A stretch of 64,000 nucleotides of DNA from Salipiger bermudensis (GCF_020171625.1 NZ_JAIUZY010000014.1:1-64000), one strand, 5' to 3'; counted from the stretch's first letter, positions 53,970 to 63,504 are shown. Numbers and translations are program-made. Notes: a model not told the origin generated them from the letters alone.

Positions 53970-54455
53970 ATGCAGTCCACCCGCCTCGATCACAGAGATA
54001 TCGCCATCCTCGCAACGCTCAGCCGCGAGGGCCGCATCGCCAAGACCGAGCTGGCGGCGCGGGTGAACCTGTCGCCCACCCCCTGTTGGGAGCGCATGAA
54101 GCGGCTCGAGAAGGCCGGCTACATCACCGGCTACCGGGCCGAGATCGACCTGGCCGCGCTTGGCCCGCATGTTCAGGTCTTCGTCACCGTCGAACTCGAA
54201 AGCCACAAGGCCGAGAGCTTCCAGCTCTTCGAGCGCACCGTCGCGCGGATGGATCAGGTCACCGGCTGCTGGGCCATCGGCGGCGGCTATGACTACTTGA
54301 TGCAGGTGGTGACCACCGATGTCGCCACCTTTCAGGAGATGATGGACGGACTGCTGGAAAGCCGCGCCGGGGTGCGGCGCTACTACAGCTACATCGTGAC
54401 CAAGCCGGTCAAGGCCGATCCCCCCGCCATGGGGCTTCTGCGCGGCGCCCCCTGA
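53970..54455 (+). CDS. Lrp/AsnC-family transcriptional regulator
   Basis: The 161-aa protein has an N-terminal winged HTH (LDHRDIAILATLSREGRIAKTELAARVNLSPTPCWERMKRLE, residues 5-47 in part) and a C-terminal RAM ligand domain (VQVFVTVELESHKAESFQLFE). It forms octamers or dimers and responds to amino acids. It probably controls the divergent ALDH7 gene and perhaps the downstream dehydrogenase/aminotransferase genes. The start at 53970 follows CGAAGG. Confidence 0.9.
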   Translation: MQSTRLDHRDIAILATLSREGRIAKTELAARVNLSPTPCWERMKRLEKAGYITGYRAEIDLAALGPHVQVFVTVELESHKAESFQLFERTVARMDQVTGCWAIGGGYDYLMQVVTTDVATFQEMMDGLLESRAGVRRYYSYIVTKPVKADPPAMGLLRGAP

Positions 54456-54639
54456 ACACGGTGCCGGACGCGCAGCGGCATCCCCTGCGCGCGTATCGAG
54501 ACCGCTCGCCTCCTTTGGACACTAGGGCATGCGCCCTGCCCGCCCGTCAGACCCACGGAACTCGCTCCCTGTCGAGGGACGGCTCCCCGAGACCGCTGAA
54601 GTCCCCCCTGGTGCGCTTACCAAGGCCAGATAACCCACC

Positions 54640-54720
54640 AGAGAATTCCTCTCCTCCTTCCGGCAAAACCCGAGAGAAACTTTCCTCCCGCCGACGCAAC
54701 TCCGGAGAAATCCTCTCCCC
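54640..54720. repeat. Three phased GAGAA...CCTC elements upstream of the dehydrogenase operon
   Basis: Similar 14-15 bp elements (GAGAATTCCTCTCC, GAGAAACTTTCCTCC, GAGAAATCCTCTCC) start at 54641, 54674 and 54705, 31-33 bp apart, or about three helical turns. They lie 40-120 bases ahead of the dehydrogenase start in a 304-base gap that otherwise shows no gene. They are candidate regulator sites. Confidence 0.5.
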
Positions 54721-54759
54721 GGCCTGAGGCACCCTGGCGACACTCAGGAGGTGTTGCCC

Positions 54760-56217
54760 ATGACCGATCTCTCGAACAGCCCCACGCTCGGCCTCGCCGA
54801 TCCCGCCCTCATGCCCAGTGCCGGCGATTTCCCCGGCGCGGGCCGTCTTGCCGTGCGCGATCCGGCCACCGGGCAGCTTGTCGCAAAGGTGGCGATAAGC
54901 GAAGCCGATGGCGCCCGCGCCGCCGTCGATGCCGCCGATGCCGCCTTCCCCGACTGGGCGCTGACCCTGCCGCAGGACCGCGCCGCGATCCTGCACCGCT
55001 GGCACGCCCTGATCGTCGCGGCCAAGGAAGACCTCGCCCGCATCATGACCGCCGAGCAGGGCAAGCCGATCAGCGAGGCCCGCGGCGAGATCGACTACGC
55101 CGCGAGCTTCGTGCAGTTCTACGCCGAGGAGGCCCTGCGCCCCAATATCGAGGGTGTCACCAGCCACCTGCCCGATGCCGAGATGGAACTCTGGCGCGAG
55201 CCGGTGGGCGTGGCCGCCCTCGTCACCCCGTGGAACTTCCCCTGCGCGATGATCACCCGCAAAGCCGCCGCGGCGCTCGCCGCCGGCTGCACCGTTGTCA
55301 TCCACCCCTCTGCCGAAACCCCGCTCTCGGCGCTGGCGCTGGCCGAGCTGGCCCGCCGCGCGGGCTTCCCCGAGGGCGTAATCAACACGGTGATCGGCGA
55401 CGCCGCCGCCATCGTCGGCGAATGGACCGCCGACACTCGCGTGCGGGCGCTCTCGTTCACCGGCTCGACCGAGATCGGACGACTGCTCTACCGTCAGTCC
55501 GCCGACACGGTGAAGCGGCTGGTGCTCGAGCTTGGCGGCCACGCGCCGTTCATCGTCTTCGACGACGCCGATCTCGATCGGGCGGTCACCGAGGCGGTGA
55601 AGGCCAAGTTCGCCACGTCCGGGCAGGACTGCCTCGGCGCCAACCGGTTCTACATTCAGCGCGCGGTCTATGACGACTTCTGCGCCCGCTTCACCACGGC
55701 GGTGGAGGCGCTCACCATGGGGCACGGCATCGACGACCCTGAGATCGGCCCGCTGATCCACGAGCGCGCCATCGAGAAGCAGCAATCCCAGGTCGCCGAC
55801 GCGCTGGCCAAGGGCGCCAGCCTGCGCGCCGGTGGCAAGGTCTCCGAGAGCCACGGCCCGCTGTTCTTTGAACCGACCGTGCTGGCAGATGTGCCCGACA
55901 GCGCCGCGATCATGTCGGAGGAAAACTTCGGCCCCGTCGCGCCACTCGCCGTGTTCGACGACGAGGCCGAGGTGATCGCCCGCGCCAACGCCACCGAATA
56001 CGGGCTCGTCGCCTACGTGCACAGCCTCGACCCGCGCCGCATCTACCGCCTCACCCGGGCGCTGCAGTTCGGCATGGTCGCGGTCAACCGTACCAAGGTC
56101 ACCGGGGCCCCGATCCCCTTCGGCGGCACCAAGCAATCCGGGCTTGGCCGTGAGGGCGCCCGCCAGGGCCTCGAGGCCTTCACCGACATCAAATACGTCT
56201 GCCGCGACTGGGGCTGA
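54760..56217 (+). CDS. NAD(P)-dependent succinate-semialdehyde dehydrogenase family protein
   Basis: The 485-aa aldehyde dehydrogenase is of the GabD type: [34 protein letters not shown], the Glu base in [18 protein letters not shown], the catalytic Cys in [11 protein letters not shown], and EEVFGP-like [10 protein letters not shown]. It probably oxidises succinate semialdehyde or a similar product of the adjacent aminotransferase. I start it at 54760, 8 nt after AGGAGG; an earlier GTG at 54751 overlaps that site. Confidence 0.88.
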   Translation: MTDLSNSPTLGLADPALMPSAGDFPGAGRLAVRDPATGQLVAKVAISEADGARAAVDAADAAFPDWALTLPQDRAAILHRWHALIVAAKEDLARIMTAEQGKPISEARGEIDYAASFVQFYAEEALRPNIEGVTSHLPDAEMELWREPVGVAALVTPWNFPCAMITRKAAAALAAGCTVVIHPSAETPLSALALAELARRAGFPEGVINTVIGDAAAIVGEWTADTRVRALSFTGSTEIGRLLYRQSADTVKRLVLELGGHAPFIVFDDADLDRAVTEAVKAKFATSGQDCLGANRFYIQRAVYDDFCARFTTAVEALTMGHGIDDPEIGPLIHERAIEKQQSQVADALAKGASLRAGGKVSESHGPLFFEPTVLADVPDSAAIMSEENFGPVAPLAVFDDEAEVIARANATEYGLVAYVHSLDPRRIYRLTRALQFGMVAVNRTKVTGAPIPFGGTKQSGLGREGARQGLEAFTDIKYVCRDWG

Positions 56218-56255
56218 ACCCCGCGCGCCTGAAGAACACCAAGAAGGAACGATCT

Positions 56256-57626
56256 ATGCTGACGAATGACCAACTGGGCAAGTGGGACCGCGAGAGCTTT
56301 TTCCACCCCTCCACCCATCTCGGCCAGTTCGCCCGCGGCGAGGCGCCCCAGCGCATCGTCACCGGCGGCGAAGGCGTCTACATCACCGACCGTGACGGCA
56401 ACCGCCTGCTCGACGGCTTTGCCGGGCTCTACTGCGTGAACGTGGGCTATGGCCGCACCCAGATTTCCGAAGCGATCGCCAAGCAGGCGCACGAGCTGGC
56501 CTATTACCACGCCTATGCCGGCCACGGCTCCGAGGCCTCGATCACCCTGGCCAAGATGGTGATGGACCGGGCGCCCGATCACATGGCGCGGGTATATTTC
56601 GGGCTTGGCGGCTCGGATGCCAACGAGACCAACATCAAGCTGGTCTGGTACTACAACAACATCCTCGGCCGCCCCGAGAAGAAGAAGATCATCTCGCGCT
56701 GGCGCGGCTATCACGGCTCCGGGCTGATGACCGGCTCGCTCACCGGGCTCGAGCTGTTCCACAAGAAGTTCGACCTGCCGCTGGCGCAGGTGGTGCACAC
56801 CGAGGCGCCCTACTACTACCGCCGCCCCGAGGGCATCGAGACCGAGGCAGCGTTCGTGTCTCATTGCGTGGCCAAGCTCGAGGAGCTGATCGCCGCCGAG
56901 GGCGCCGACACCATCGCCGCCTTCATCGGCGAGCCGGTGCTGGGCACCGGGGGCATCGTGCCGCCGCCCGAGGGCTACTGGCCAGCAATCCAGGAGGTGC
57001 TCGACCGCCACGACATCCTGCTCATCGCCGACGAGGTGGTGACCGGTTTCGGGCGGCTCGGCTCGATGTTCGGCTCGGATCACTACGGGATGAAGCCCGA
57101 TCTCATCACCTCGGCCAAGGGTCTGACCTCGGCCTACGCCCCGCTCTCGGCCACCATCGTGGGCCAGCGCATGTGGGATGTGCTGTGCCAGGGCACCGAC
57201 GAGTACGGCGTCCTGGGCCATGGCTGGACCTACTCGGCCCACCCGATCGGCGCCGCCGCCGGGATCGCCAACCTGCAGCTCATCGACGAGCTGAACCTCG
57301 TGCAGAACGCCGCCGAAACCGGGCGCTACCTGACCGAGACCATGCGTGACGCCCTCGGCGATCATGCGCATGTCGGCGAGGTGCGTGGCGAAGGGATGCT
57401 CTGCGCGGTGGAGCTGGTGCAGGACCGCGACGCGCGGCGCTTCTTCGACGCCTCCGAGGGCAAGGGCGCCAAGGTCGTGGCTGCCATGCTCGAGCGCGGC
57501 GTGATCGCCCGCGCCATGCCGCAGGGCGACATCCTCGGCTTCGCCCCGCCGCTCTGCCTGAGCCGCGCCGAGGCCGACGAGATCGTCTCGGTTACCCGCG
57601 ACGCGGTGACCAGCGTGCTCGGCTGA
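56256..57626 (+). CDS. Class III aminotransferase, SpuC/omega-amine type
   Basis: The 456-aa PLP enzyme has the fold-type I motifs [23 protein letters not shown], the PLP-stacking SRWRGYHG, the Asp in [14 protein letters not shown], and the Schiff-base Lys in [10 protein letters not shown]. It resembles putrescine/omega-amino acid:pyruvate transaminases. With the upstream dehydrogenase it forms a two-step route from an amine or GABA-like substrate to an acid such as succinate. The exact substrate is inferred, not proven. Confidence 0.87.
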   Translation: MLTNDQLGKWDRESFFHPSTHLGQFARGEAPQRIVTGGEGVYITDRDGNRLLDGFAGLYCVNVGYGRTQISEAIAKQAHELAYYHAYAGHGSEASITLAKMVMDRAPDHMARVYFGLGGSDANETNIKLVWYYNNILGRPEKKKIISRWRGYHGSGLMTGSLTGLELFHKKFDLPLAQVVHTEAPYYYRRPEGIETEAAFVSHCVAKLEELIAAEGADTIAAFIGEPVLGTGGIVPPPEGYWPAIQEVLDRHDILLIADEVVTGFGRLGSMFGSDHYGMKPDLITSAKGLTSAYAPLSATIVGQRMWDVLCQGTDEYGVLGHGWTYSAHPIGAAAGIANLQLIDELNLVQNAAETGRYLTETMRDALGDHAHVGEVRGEGMLCAVELVQDRDARRFFDASEGKGAKVVAAMLERGVIARAMPQGDILGFAPPLCLSRAEADEIVSVTRDAVTSVLG

Positions 57627-57718
57627 CACACACGGGGCCCCCGGCCAACGGGGCCCCCACTTGCGCGGCGCGGTCGGGAGGGGCACAAGGGCCGCGCCGC
57701 AACCTTCGGAGTGCCCCC

Positions 57719-58849
57719 ATGAAGACCTGCATCGCGACCTCCGATTTCTTCGTCCCGGGCGAGACCTTCATCAACCGCCATATCGCGCATATCTTCGGCG
57801 GAGAGACCTGCGTGCTCACCGGGCGCTTCAACGGCACCGACCCGCTCGGCAAGCCGATCTTCGAGCGCCGCGCACCGCTCTCGACCGCCGACCGCCTGCG
57901 CGCGCCCTTGGCCATGGGCTGGAACGCGCTGACCGAGAGCACCGGCCGCCTGCCCTTCGGCGACAACAAGGCCCGCCTGCGCGACTGGCTTCGCGACCAG
58001 CAGGTCGAGGTGATCCTCGCCGAGTTCGGCACCCAGGCCCTCGTCGTGGCGAAGCTTGCGCAGGCGATGGACCTGCCCTGCTTCACCTATTTCCGCGGCA
58101 CCGATGCCAGCTTCGCGCTGCGCTCGAACAAGACCGTGCGGGCCTACAGGCACATGATGCCGCGGCTCGCCGGCGTGTTCTCGGTGTCGCAGTTCCTGCT
58201 CGACAACCTCGCCCGCCACGGCGTGACGCATCCCAACGCCCACGTGGTGCCCTCGGGCGTCGACATCCGCCGCTTCACGCCGGGCGAGAAGACCCCGGGC
58301 TCCTTCCTCGCAGTGGGCCGCATGGTCGAGAAGAAGGCCCCCCAGGTGACGCTGCGCGCCTTCGCGACCGCCGCCAGGGGGCGGGACGCGCATCTGACCT
58401 TCATCGGCGACGGCCCCCTGCTCGAGACCTGCAAGACGATGGCGAAAGAGCTCGGCGTCGGCCACCAGGTCACCTTCACCGGCGCGCTGCCGCATGACGC
58501 GGTGCGCCAGCACCTCGTGGGCACCGAGATCTTCCTGCAGCACTCGGTCACCGCCAAGAACGGCAACACCGAGGGCCTGCCCACCGCGATCCAAGAGGCG
58601 CTCGCCTGCGGCTGCATCACGCTCTCGACGATCCATGCCGGCATCCCCGAGGCGGTGGAGGACGGCGTCAACGGGCTGCTGGTGCCCGAATGGGATGAAG
58701 CGGGTTTCGCCGACCGCATCGCGCAGCTTCTCGACATGGAGGACCGCTCCGCCATGACCCGCGCCGCCCGCGACACCGCCGTGGCCCGCTTCGACAACGC
58801 GGTGCTGCTGGAGAAGGTCGAGCGCGTCATCCGGGGCACCCTCGCCTGA
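57719..58849 (+). CDS. Glycosyltransferase family 4 protein
   Basis: This 376-aa GT-B retaining glycosyltransferase has GETFINRHIAHIF at its start, FTYFRGTDASF, VVPSGVDIRRFTPGE, FLAVGRMVEKKAPQ and the C-terminal EALACGCITLST donor site with EAVEDGVNGLLVPE. It probably adds a sugar to a surface glycan. It follows the aminotransferase by 92 nt with its own GGAG site. The functional link to amine catabolism is doubtful. Confidence 0.85.
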   Translation: MKTCIATSDFFVPGETFINRHIAHIFGGETCVLTGRFNGTDPLGKPIFERRAPLSTADRLRAPLAMGWNALTESTGRLPFGDNKARLRDWLRDQQVEVILAEFGTQALVVAKLAQAMDLPCFTYFRGTDASFALRSNKTVRAYRHMMPRLAGVFSVSQFLLDNLARHGVTHPNAHVVPSGVDIRRFTPGEKTPGSFLAVGRMVEKKAPQVTLRAFATAARGRDAHLTFIGDGPLLETCKTMAKELGVGHQVTFTGALPHDAVRQHLVGTEIFLQHSVTAKNGNTEGLPTAIQEALACGCITLSTIHAGIPEAVEDGVNGLLVPEWDEAGFADRIAQLLDMEDRSAMTRAARDTAVARFDNAVLLEKVERVIRGTLA

Positions 58850-58887
58850 GATCGCTTTCCGTGCCGCCCTCCCGGCCGCGGAGTTCT

Positions 58888-58926
58888 GCCTGCCTCCGGC
58901 GGGGATATTTCTGGCCAGAAGAAGAC
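58888..58926. repeat. Intergenic repeat copy (39 bp)
   Basis: This element begins GCCTGCCTCCGGCGGG, continues GATATTTCTGGCC and ends AGAAGAAGAC. Its two halves occur separately and in opposite orientation at 48282-48307 and 48363-48390. It lies in the 206-base gap after the glycosyltransferase gene, which holds nothing else. Confidence 0.7.
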
Positions 58927-59055
58927 GAGGGCGCCTCGCCTGACCGGCAACGCGGTCGAAAGATCCGTCGGAGCTCGCAGCGAGGGGCAAACCGGCCGGA
59001 CCTGAGCGCTTGCGCGTCGATCAGGCGGGACGTGGTTGAAGACGTTCGGTCTTTT

Positions 59056-60777
59056 TCAGAACCACTCGAATTCCTCATCTCTGTCAGTTTCACTCTCGTC
59101 CGGGTCTGCCGCGCGTTCGGCGCGGTTTGACCCGAAGGTTCCGCAGATGTCATCGTGCAGATCGCGCTCCTCGGGGACGGAATAAAGCGTCCGCATCCAG
59201 TCGGCGGCTTCCGACGCCCGAGGCTCGCGGTAGAGGTCTTTCGGATCGGCCTCTGCGCAGGCGCTGCCGAGCTGGGCGGCAAGCTCCCGGACCCGATCGA
59301 CCAATGGGACCTGCACCTCCATTTGGTCGGCACAGGCGCCAAACGCCGCGGCGCTGGCCGGTCCGGTCTGGAGCAGGGCGTCCACCCCGCCCGAGAGCGC
59401 CTCCCAGACGTGGAGCACCTGGGTCAGACCGTCGAGATCGTCGCGGATGGCGTCAAGGTCCGCTGAAAGCGCCTGCTGATCCTGCGTATCCGAGATCGAG
59501 GCAACGATGTCGGACAGAATGTCGATCACTTCGAGACGCTGCTTCAGGCATCGTATGATCAGCTCGGCAATCTCGTGCGTGACGTAGTTCATTGCGCTGC
59601 CACCCCGGATCGCACTCCGGCTCAGCAACGAGACGTTCAAGCTGCCAAACTTCATCTCCTCGTCAAGGACGGCCTGACGATCCAGCGTGCCTTTGACATC
59701 CTGGACGATCGCGCCCATCGCCCTGAGACGGTCTTGCACCGTCCGGCGGTGTGCCTCACCCGCATAGAGCGCCGACAGGCTGCGCGCGCTGAGGTCCTTG
59801 ATCGGAAGGAACCGCGCCGACAAGGTTGTGTCCGACTTCAGGTCCTGCCCCATGGTCAGCAGGGTCCCGGTGTCGGCGCGAAGTGCGCGCAGGTCGCCGG
59901 GAAGCGTGGCCAGTTCCCGGCTCAGCGCATCGGCCGCCGCGTAGAGTTGGCGCACCCCGATGATGCCGATCAGCAGTCTGGCTGACGGGGGCGTCCCGGT
60001 GCCGGGCCCAAAGGTGCGCGAGGCTTCGATCACGTGCTCGAGACGCTGCCGGACACTGTCGCCGATCTGCAGCGACGCCAAGGTCCGGTTCATCCGTTCG
60101 CCGACCTGCCCGGCAACGTCATGAACGCGGCGCGCCGGGGCCTGCGCCTTGGCGAGATCGCCCGCCACCCCGCGGCCGAGCTGGGTAAGCCGGTCGCCGA
60201 TCCCTGCAAGACGTTGCAGACCGGCTGAGGCATGGGTTTCCTGCGCGGTCTTGAGAGACACCAATTGCAGTTTCAGCTCCCCGACCAGCGTCCTGAGATC
60301 CTGGAGGCCGGTAAAGCTCTTGAGCGAGAGTGACTTGATCTGCGCCGAGAAGTTCGAGCGACCGGCGAGCTCGGACTCGGCTTCCACGACGCTGGCGGTG
60401 CTAGAGAAGATTTCCAGCGTCCGGATCAGCTCCCGCAGGTGGTGCATCGGCGCCTCCACGCCCGATATGTCCGATATCATCCGCTCCAGTTTCCGAAGGC
60501 TTTCGGTGTCCCTCGTTTCGGCGTCCGCCAGCCGTGCGGCCAGCCGCCCGAGAACCTGTGGAAGATCCTGGTCGATGCAGGATTGCAGCCCCTCCTCGTA
60601 GGATCGCAGCGCGGCGATCATTTTGACGAGTCCCTCGCGCCCCGAGATCAGCGCCTCCACGGCCTCTGAGAAGGCGCCTTCGATCGCGTCGATTTCGGCC
60701 TGAAGCGCCGTAAGGGCGTCGTGCTGAGCGACCGGTCGGGCAAGAGGATTTGGCATAAGGCATTGATCGCATGGCAT
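59056..60777 (-). CDS. Soluble receptor-like chemosensory protein with CheR-docking C terminus
   Basis: This 573-aa, almost fully helical protein has no membrane segment. Residues 379-406 (SLNVSLLSRSA...EIAEL) line up without gaps with the tip of chemoreceptor signalling hairpins (consensus SLNAxIEAARA...EVRxLA). Residues 125-152 (SSTASVVEAESELAGRS) look like a second, weaker copy. The chain ends with an acidic flexible tail and EFEWF, which fits the CheR/CheB-tethering pentapeptide pattern x-aromatic-x-x-aromatic. It is divergent from STAS-cheY-cheA-cheW. The receptor role is inference; the key QTNLL-type contacts are lost. Confidence 0.7.
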   Translation of the reverse strand: MPCDQCLMPNPLARPVAQHDALTALQAEIDAIEGAFSEAVEALISGREGLVKMIAALRSYEEGLQSCIDQDLPQVLGRLAARLADAETRDTESLRKLERMISDISGVEAPMHHLRELIRTLEIFSSTASVVEAESELAGRSNFSAQIKSLSLKSFTGLQDLRTLVGELKLQLVSLKTAQETHASAGLQRLAGIGDRLTQLGRGVAGDLAKAQAPARRVHDVAGQVGERMNRTLASLQIGDSVRQRLEHVIEASRTFGPGTGTPPSARLLIGIIGVRQLYAAADALSRELATLPGDLRALRADTGTLLTMGQDLKSDTTLSARFLPIKDLSARSLSALYAGEAHRRTVQDRLRAMGAIVQDVKGTLDRQAVLDEEMKFGSLNVSLLSRSAIRGGSAMNYVTHEIAELIIRCLKQRLEVIDILSDIVASISDTQDQQALSADLDAIRDDLDGLTQVLHVWEALSGGVDALLQTGPASAAAFGACADQMEVQVPLVDRVRELAAQLGSACAEADPKDLYREPRASEAADWMRTLYSVPEERDLHDDICGTFGSNRAERAADPDESETDRDEEFEWF

Positions 60778-60883
60778 AGTCCGGGTGCGCGCCCTCCTGT
60801 CGCAGAGAGCATCGAAGACGCCCCAGAGCTATCGGACGCGGCTTAAAGAAGGGTTAGTCCGGGCCAGATTTTTCCTGCGCGGC

Positions 60884-60912
60884 TTGACGGTTTGTAAACC
60901 TCCCCCGGTCTA
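60884..60912 (+). promoter_or_regulatory. Possible promoter for STAS-cheY-cheA-cheW
   Basis: TTGACG (60884-60889) is followed by a small inverted repeat GTTTGTAAAC (60890-60899) and, at 17 nt, a weak -10 region GGTCTA (60907-60912). It is the best promoter-like site in the 162-base divergent gap. Confidence 0.3.
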
Positions 60913-60939
60913 ACCAAGGTCCAGTCGGTTCAAGTCAAG

Positions 60940-61242
60940 GTGGCACGGTTGCCCTATGTGATTTCTGACATCGAGGATGCGCGGCAGGGTCTGATCGGAC
61001 TTCTGAGCCACGAGACCTGCCGGATCGACCTGAGGGATGTTGCAGAGATCGACACGGCTGGCGCGCAACTCATCGCCGCTGCCCTCAACTCGGCCCGCGC
61101 ACACGGCAAGGACGTCGCCCTCGTCATGGCACCGGGCAGCCAGCCAGAGGCACTCTGGCGGGGCCTCGCCCTCGATCGGCTGTGCCAGCCACACACCAGC
61201 GAAATGGAGAGCCCGGGTGCCCAGACCGATACTTGTCGTTGA
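60940..61242 (+). CDS. STAS-domain protein of the chemosensory operon
   Basis: The 100-aa single STAS domain has the core CRIDLRDVAEIDTAGAQLIAAAL (residues 27-49 in part). Where anti-sigma antagonists have D-S it has D-T-A-G, as in STAS proteins found within che operons. The start codon is uncertain (GTG at 60940 or GTG at 60958). It overlaps cheY by 26 nt, so they are coupled. It may regulate or scaffold the CheA pathway. Confidence 0.75.
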   Translation: MARLPYVISDIEDARQGLIGLLSHETCRIDLRDVAEIDTAGAQLIAAALNSARAHGKDVALVMAPGSQPEALWRGLALDRLCQPHTSEMESPGAQTDTCR

Positions 61243-61582
61243 CGATTCCGATTCTGTTCGGCGGTTGATTTCCTCGACCCTGCGTCTTGCCGGCTATGAC
61301 ACGGTCGAGGCCCCCGATGGTCAGGCGGCCCTTGGCCTGGCGCGAAGTGCGGTCCCCCGGGCCGTCATCACGGACCAAAACATGCCCAACCTCGATGGGA
61401 TCGGGTTCATCCGCGCCTTTCGCAAGATGCCGGGCAGTGCGGGCGTGCCAGTGATTTTTCTCTCCACCGAGAACGCCGCCGCCCTCAAGCAGACGGCGCG
61501 CGAGGCCGGGGCGATCGGTTGGATGACCAAGCCGTTCGACGACAAGAAATTGCTAAGCGTCGTGAAGAAGGTTCTGGGCTGA
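61217..61582 (+). CDS. cheY: Response regulator, CheY family
   Basis: The 121-aa single receiver domain has the acidic pair in ILVVDDSDSVRR, the phospho-Asp in ITDQNMPNLDG, the Ser switch in VIFLSTEN and the Lys in MTKPFDD. It starts at a GTG at 61217 with a GGAGA site 7 nt ahead. Its stop shares one base with the cheA start. It would be phosphorylated by the adjacent CheA and relay the signal. Confidence 0.88.
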   Translation: MPRPILVVDDSDSVRRLISSTLRLAGYDTVEAPDGQAALGLARSAVPRAVITDQNMPNLDGIGFIRAFRKMPGSAGVPVIFLSTENAAALKQTAREAGAIGWMTKPFDDKKLLSVVKKVLG

Positions 61583-63504
61583 TGAGTGAGGAAACCGATC
61601 CGCTGTTCCTGATTGAGGCGCAACACCTGACGGAATCGCTTGAGGCGACCCTACTGGACCTGAAGGCCAACCCCACGGACAAGTCCCTGATCGACAGCGC
61701 CTTTCGAGATCTGCATACGCTCAAGGGCAGCGGGGCCATGTTCGGCCAGATCGCGATGTCGCAATTCCTCCACGACTTCGAAACCGCGTTCGAGGCGGTG
61801 CGTGAAGGAACGCTTAAGGTGACCCCGCAGCTCATCGAGATCGCCCTTTCGGCGCGCGACCACGTGGTGGACCTGTTGGCAGGCGGGTCGACCGAACCGG
61901 GCGCGCTGCTTCTGGGCAGGCTGGCTGCCCTTGTCTCGGGAGATCGCGAGGCGGAGGCCCAAGATCCGGGCTGGATCATGTCGTTCCGGCTTGCTCCGGA
62001 CACGCTCACGCTTGGCGGACGACCCGAAGCGATCCTCGCAGAATTTCGCGCCATGGGTGCCAGCAACATTGCCCCGATCCTTGATGATCTGCCACCGCTC
62101 GAAAAGATGGCGCCGGCGGAGCTGCACATCGGATGGCGGATGGATCTGCCCGGCGAGATCACCGAGGACGACATTCGCGATGTCTTTCTGTTCAACGAGG
62201 AGGGACTCGACCTGAACCTCAAGCCTGCTGGGGCCGCGGGTGCGGAGGAGGACGCCGATATCTCCCGCGGCGATGTCTCGTCCGCCATGGCAGCCCCTCC
62301 CGCCGAAGCCACCCGGACGTCGCCCCCTACCAGCGAGCGGTCCATGATGCGGGTGCCCGCCGAACGGCTGGACGAGATGATGGACAGGGTCGGTGAACTG
62401 GTCATCGCCGAGGCGCGCCTGGCCGAGCTTGCAGCCAGATCCCGCGATCCGCAACTGGTGGCGGTTGCCGAAGACATCGAGCGCCTGGCCTCCGGGATGC
62501 GCGAGACGACGATGTCAATCCGCATGACCCCCATCGAGACAATCACCGGCCGCTTCCGACGGCTGGTTCACGATCTCACCGGTACGCTGGGCAAACCCAT
62601 TACCCTTGAGATCGAGGGCCAGGACACGGAACTCGACAAGACGGTGATCGAAAAGCTCTCCGATCCCCTCATGCACCTGATCCGAAACGCGGCCGACCAC
62701 GGGCTGGAGACCGCCGAGCAACGTCGTGCCATGGGCAAGCCGGAGCATGGCACCATCCGGCTGTCGGCGCGCTATTCCGGCGCAGAGGTGATCATTTCGC
62801 TCTCCGATGACGGGCGCGGCCTCGAACTGGAAAAGATCCGCGCCCGGGCAGAAGACCGCGGCCTGATCGGACCGGACACAAATCTGGACGATGACGACGT
62901 CCGTGCCCTGATCCTCCAGCCCGGCTTCTCCACCGCAGACGCGGTCACCGAACTCAGTGGGCGCGGTGTTGGGATGGACGTGGTCAAGCGGACCATCGAG
63001 CAATTGCGCGGCAGGATCGACGTTGACAGCGAACCCGGCCATGGCACCCGGATCGACATGCGCCTCCCGTTGACCCTGGCGATCATCGACGGCCTCCTCG
63101 TCGAGATCGCGGACGAGCGGTATGCCATCCCTCTTGCGGCCGTCGAACACATCATCGAGTTGCCGGACGATGAGGTCGGAGACGCGCGGACGACGCGGTT
63201 TCTCAATATCCGTGACCAGCTCGTGCCGTACCTGCGGATGCGCGATCTGCTTGCCAGCAAGGGCGTGCCTGGCCCTCACCAGAAGGTGGTCGTCGTCACT
63301 GCCGCCGGCCTGCGGGTGGGGCTCACGGTGGACCGCATCATCGGGTCGTCGCAAACCGTCATCAAGCAGCTCTCGCCGCTGCATGCCGCGCTCAAGATGT
63401 TCTCCGGGGCCACCGTGCTCGGCAATGGATCGGTCGCTTTGATCCTCGACATCCCCCAGCTCGTGTCCTTCGGGCAAACCCTCGACAGCAGGGAGGCCGC
63501 GTGA
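61582..63504 (+). CDS. cheA: Chemotaxis histidine kinase CheA
   Basis: The 640-aa kinase has a P1 Hpt domain with phospho-His45 in LHTLKGSGAMFG. A P2-like middle domain follows (about 130-215: WIMSFRLAPDTL...DVFLFNEEGLDL). P3 dimerisation (VPAERLDEMMDRVGELVIAEARL) and the P4 ATPase (HLIRNAADHGLE, LSDDGRGL, GRGVGMDVV, GHGTRI) come next, and a P5 CheW-like domain ends it. All catalytic boxes are present. It overlaps cheY by 1 nt and cheW by 1 nt. It is probably driven by the soluble receptor-like protein or by receptors outside the window. Confidence 0.93.
   Translation: MSEETDPLFLIEAQHLTESLEATLLDLKANPTDKSLIDSAFRDLHTLKGSGAMFGQIAMSQFLHDFETAFEAVREGTLKVTPQLIEIALSARDHVVDLLAGGSTEPGALLLGRLAALVSGDREAEAQDPGWIMSFRLAPDTLTLGGRPEAILAEFRAMGASNIAPILDDLPPLEKMAPAELHIGWRMDLPGEITEDDIRDVFLFNEEGLDLNLKPAGAAGAEEDADISRGDVSSAMAAPPAEATRTSPPTSERSMMRVPAERLDEMMDRVGELVIAEARLAELAARSRDPQLVAVAEDIERLASGMRETTMSIRMTPIETITGRFRRLVHDLTGTLGKPITLEIEGQDTELDKTVIEKLSDPLMHLIRNAADHGLETAEQRRAMGKPEHGTIRLSARYSGAEVIISLSDDGRGLELEKIRARAEDRGLIGPDTNLDDDDVRALILQPGFSTADAVTELSGRGVGMDVVKRTIEQLRGRIDVDSEPGHGTRIDMRLPLTLAIIDGLLVEIADERYAIPLAAVEHIIELPDDEVGDARTTRFLNIRDQLVPYLRMRDLLASKGVPGPHQKVVVVTAAGLRVGLTVDRIIGSSQTVIKQLSPLHAALKMFSGATVLGNGSVALILDIPQLVSFGQTLDSREAA

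Noticed and set aside
57634-57658. GGGGCCCC repeats after the aminotransferase as a terminator
   Set aside because: The two copies can pair, but there is no T-run and the loop is poor. It could equally be chance in GC-rich DNA.
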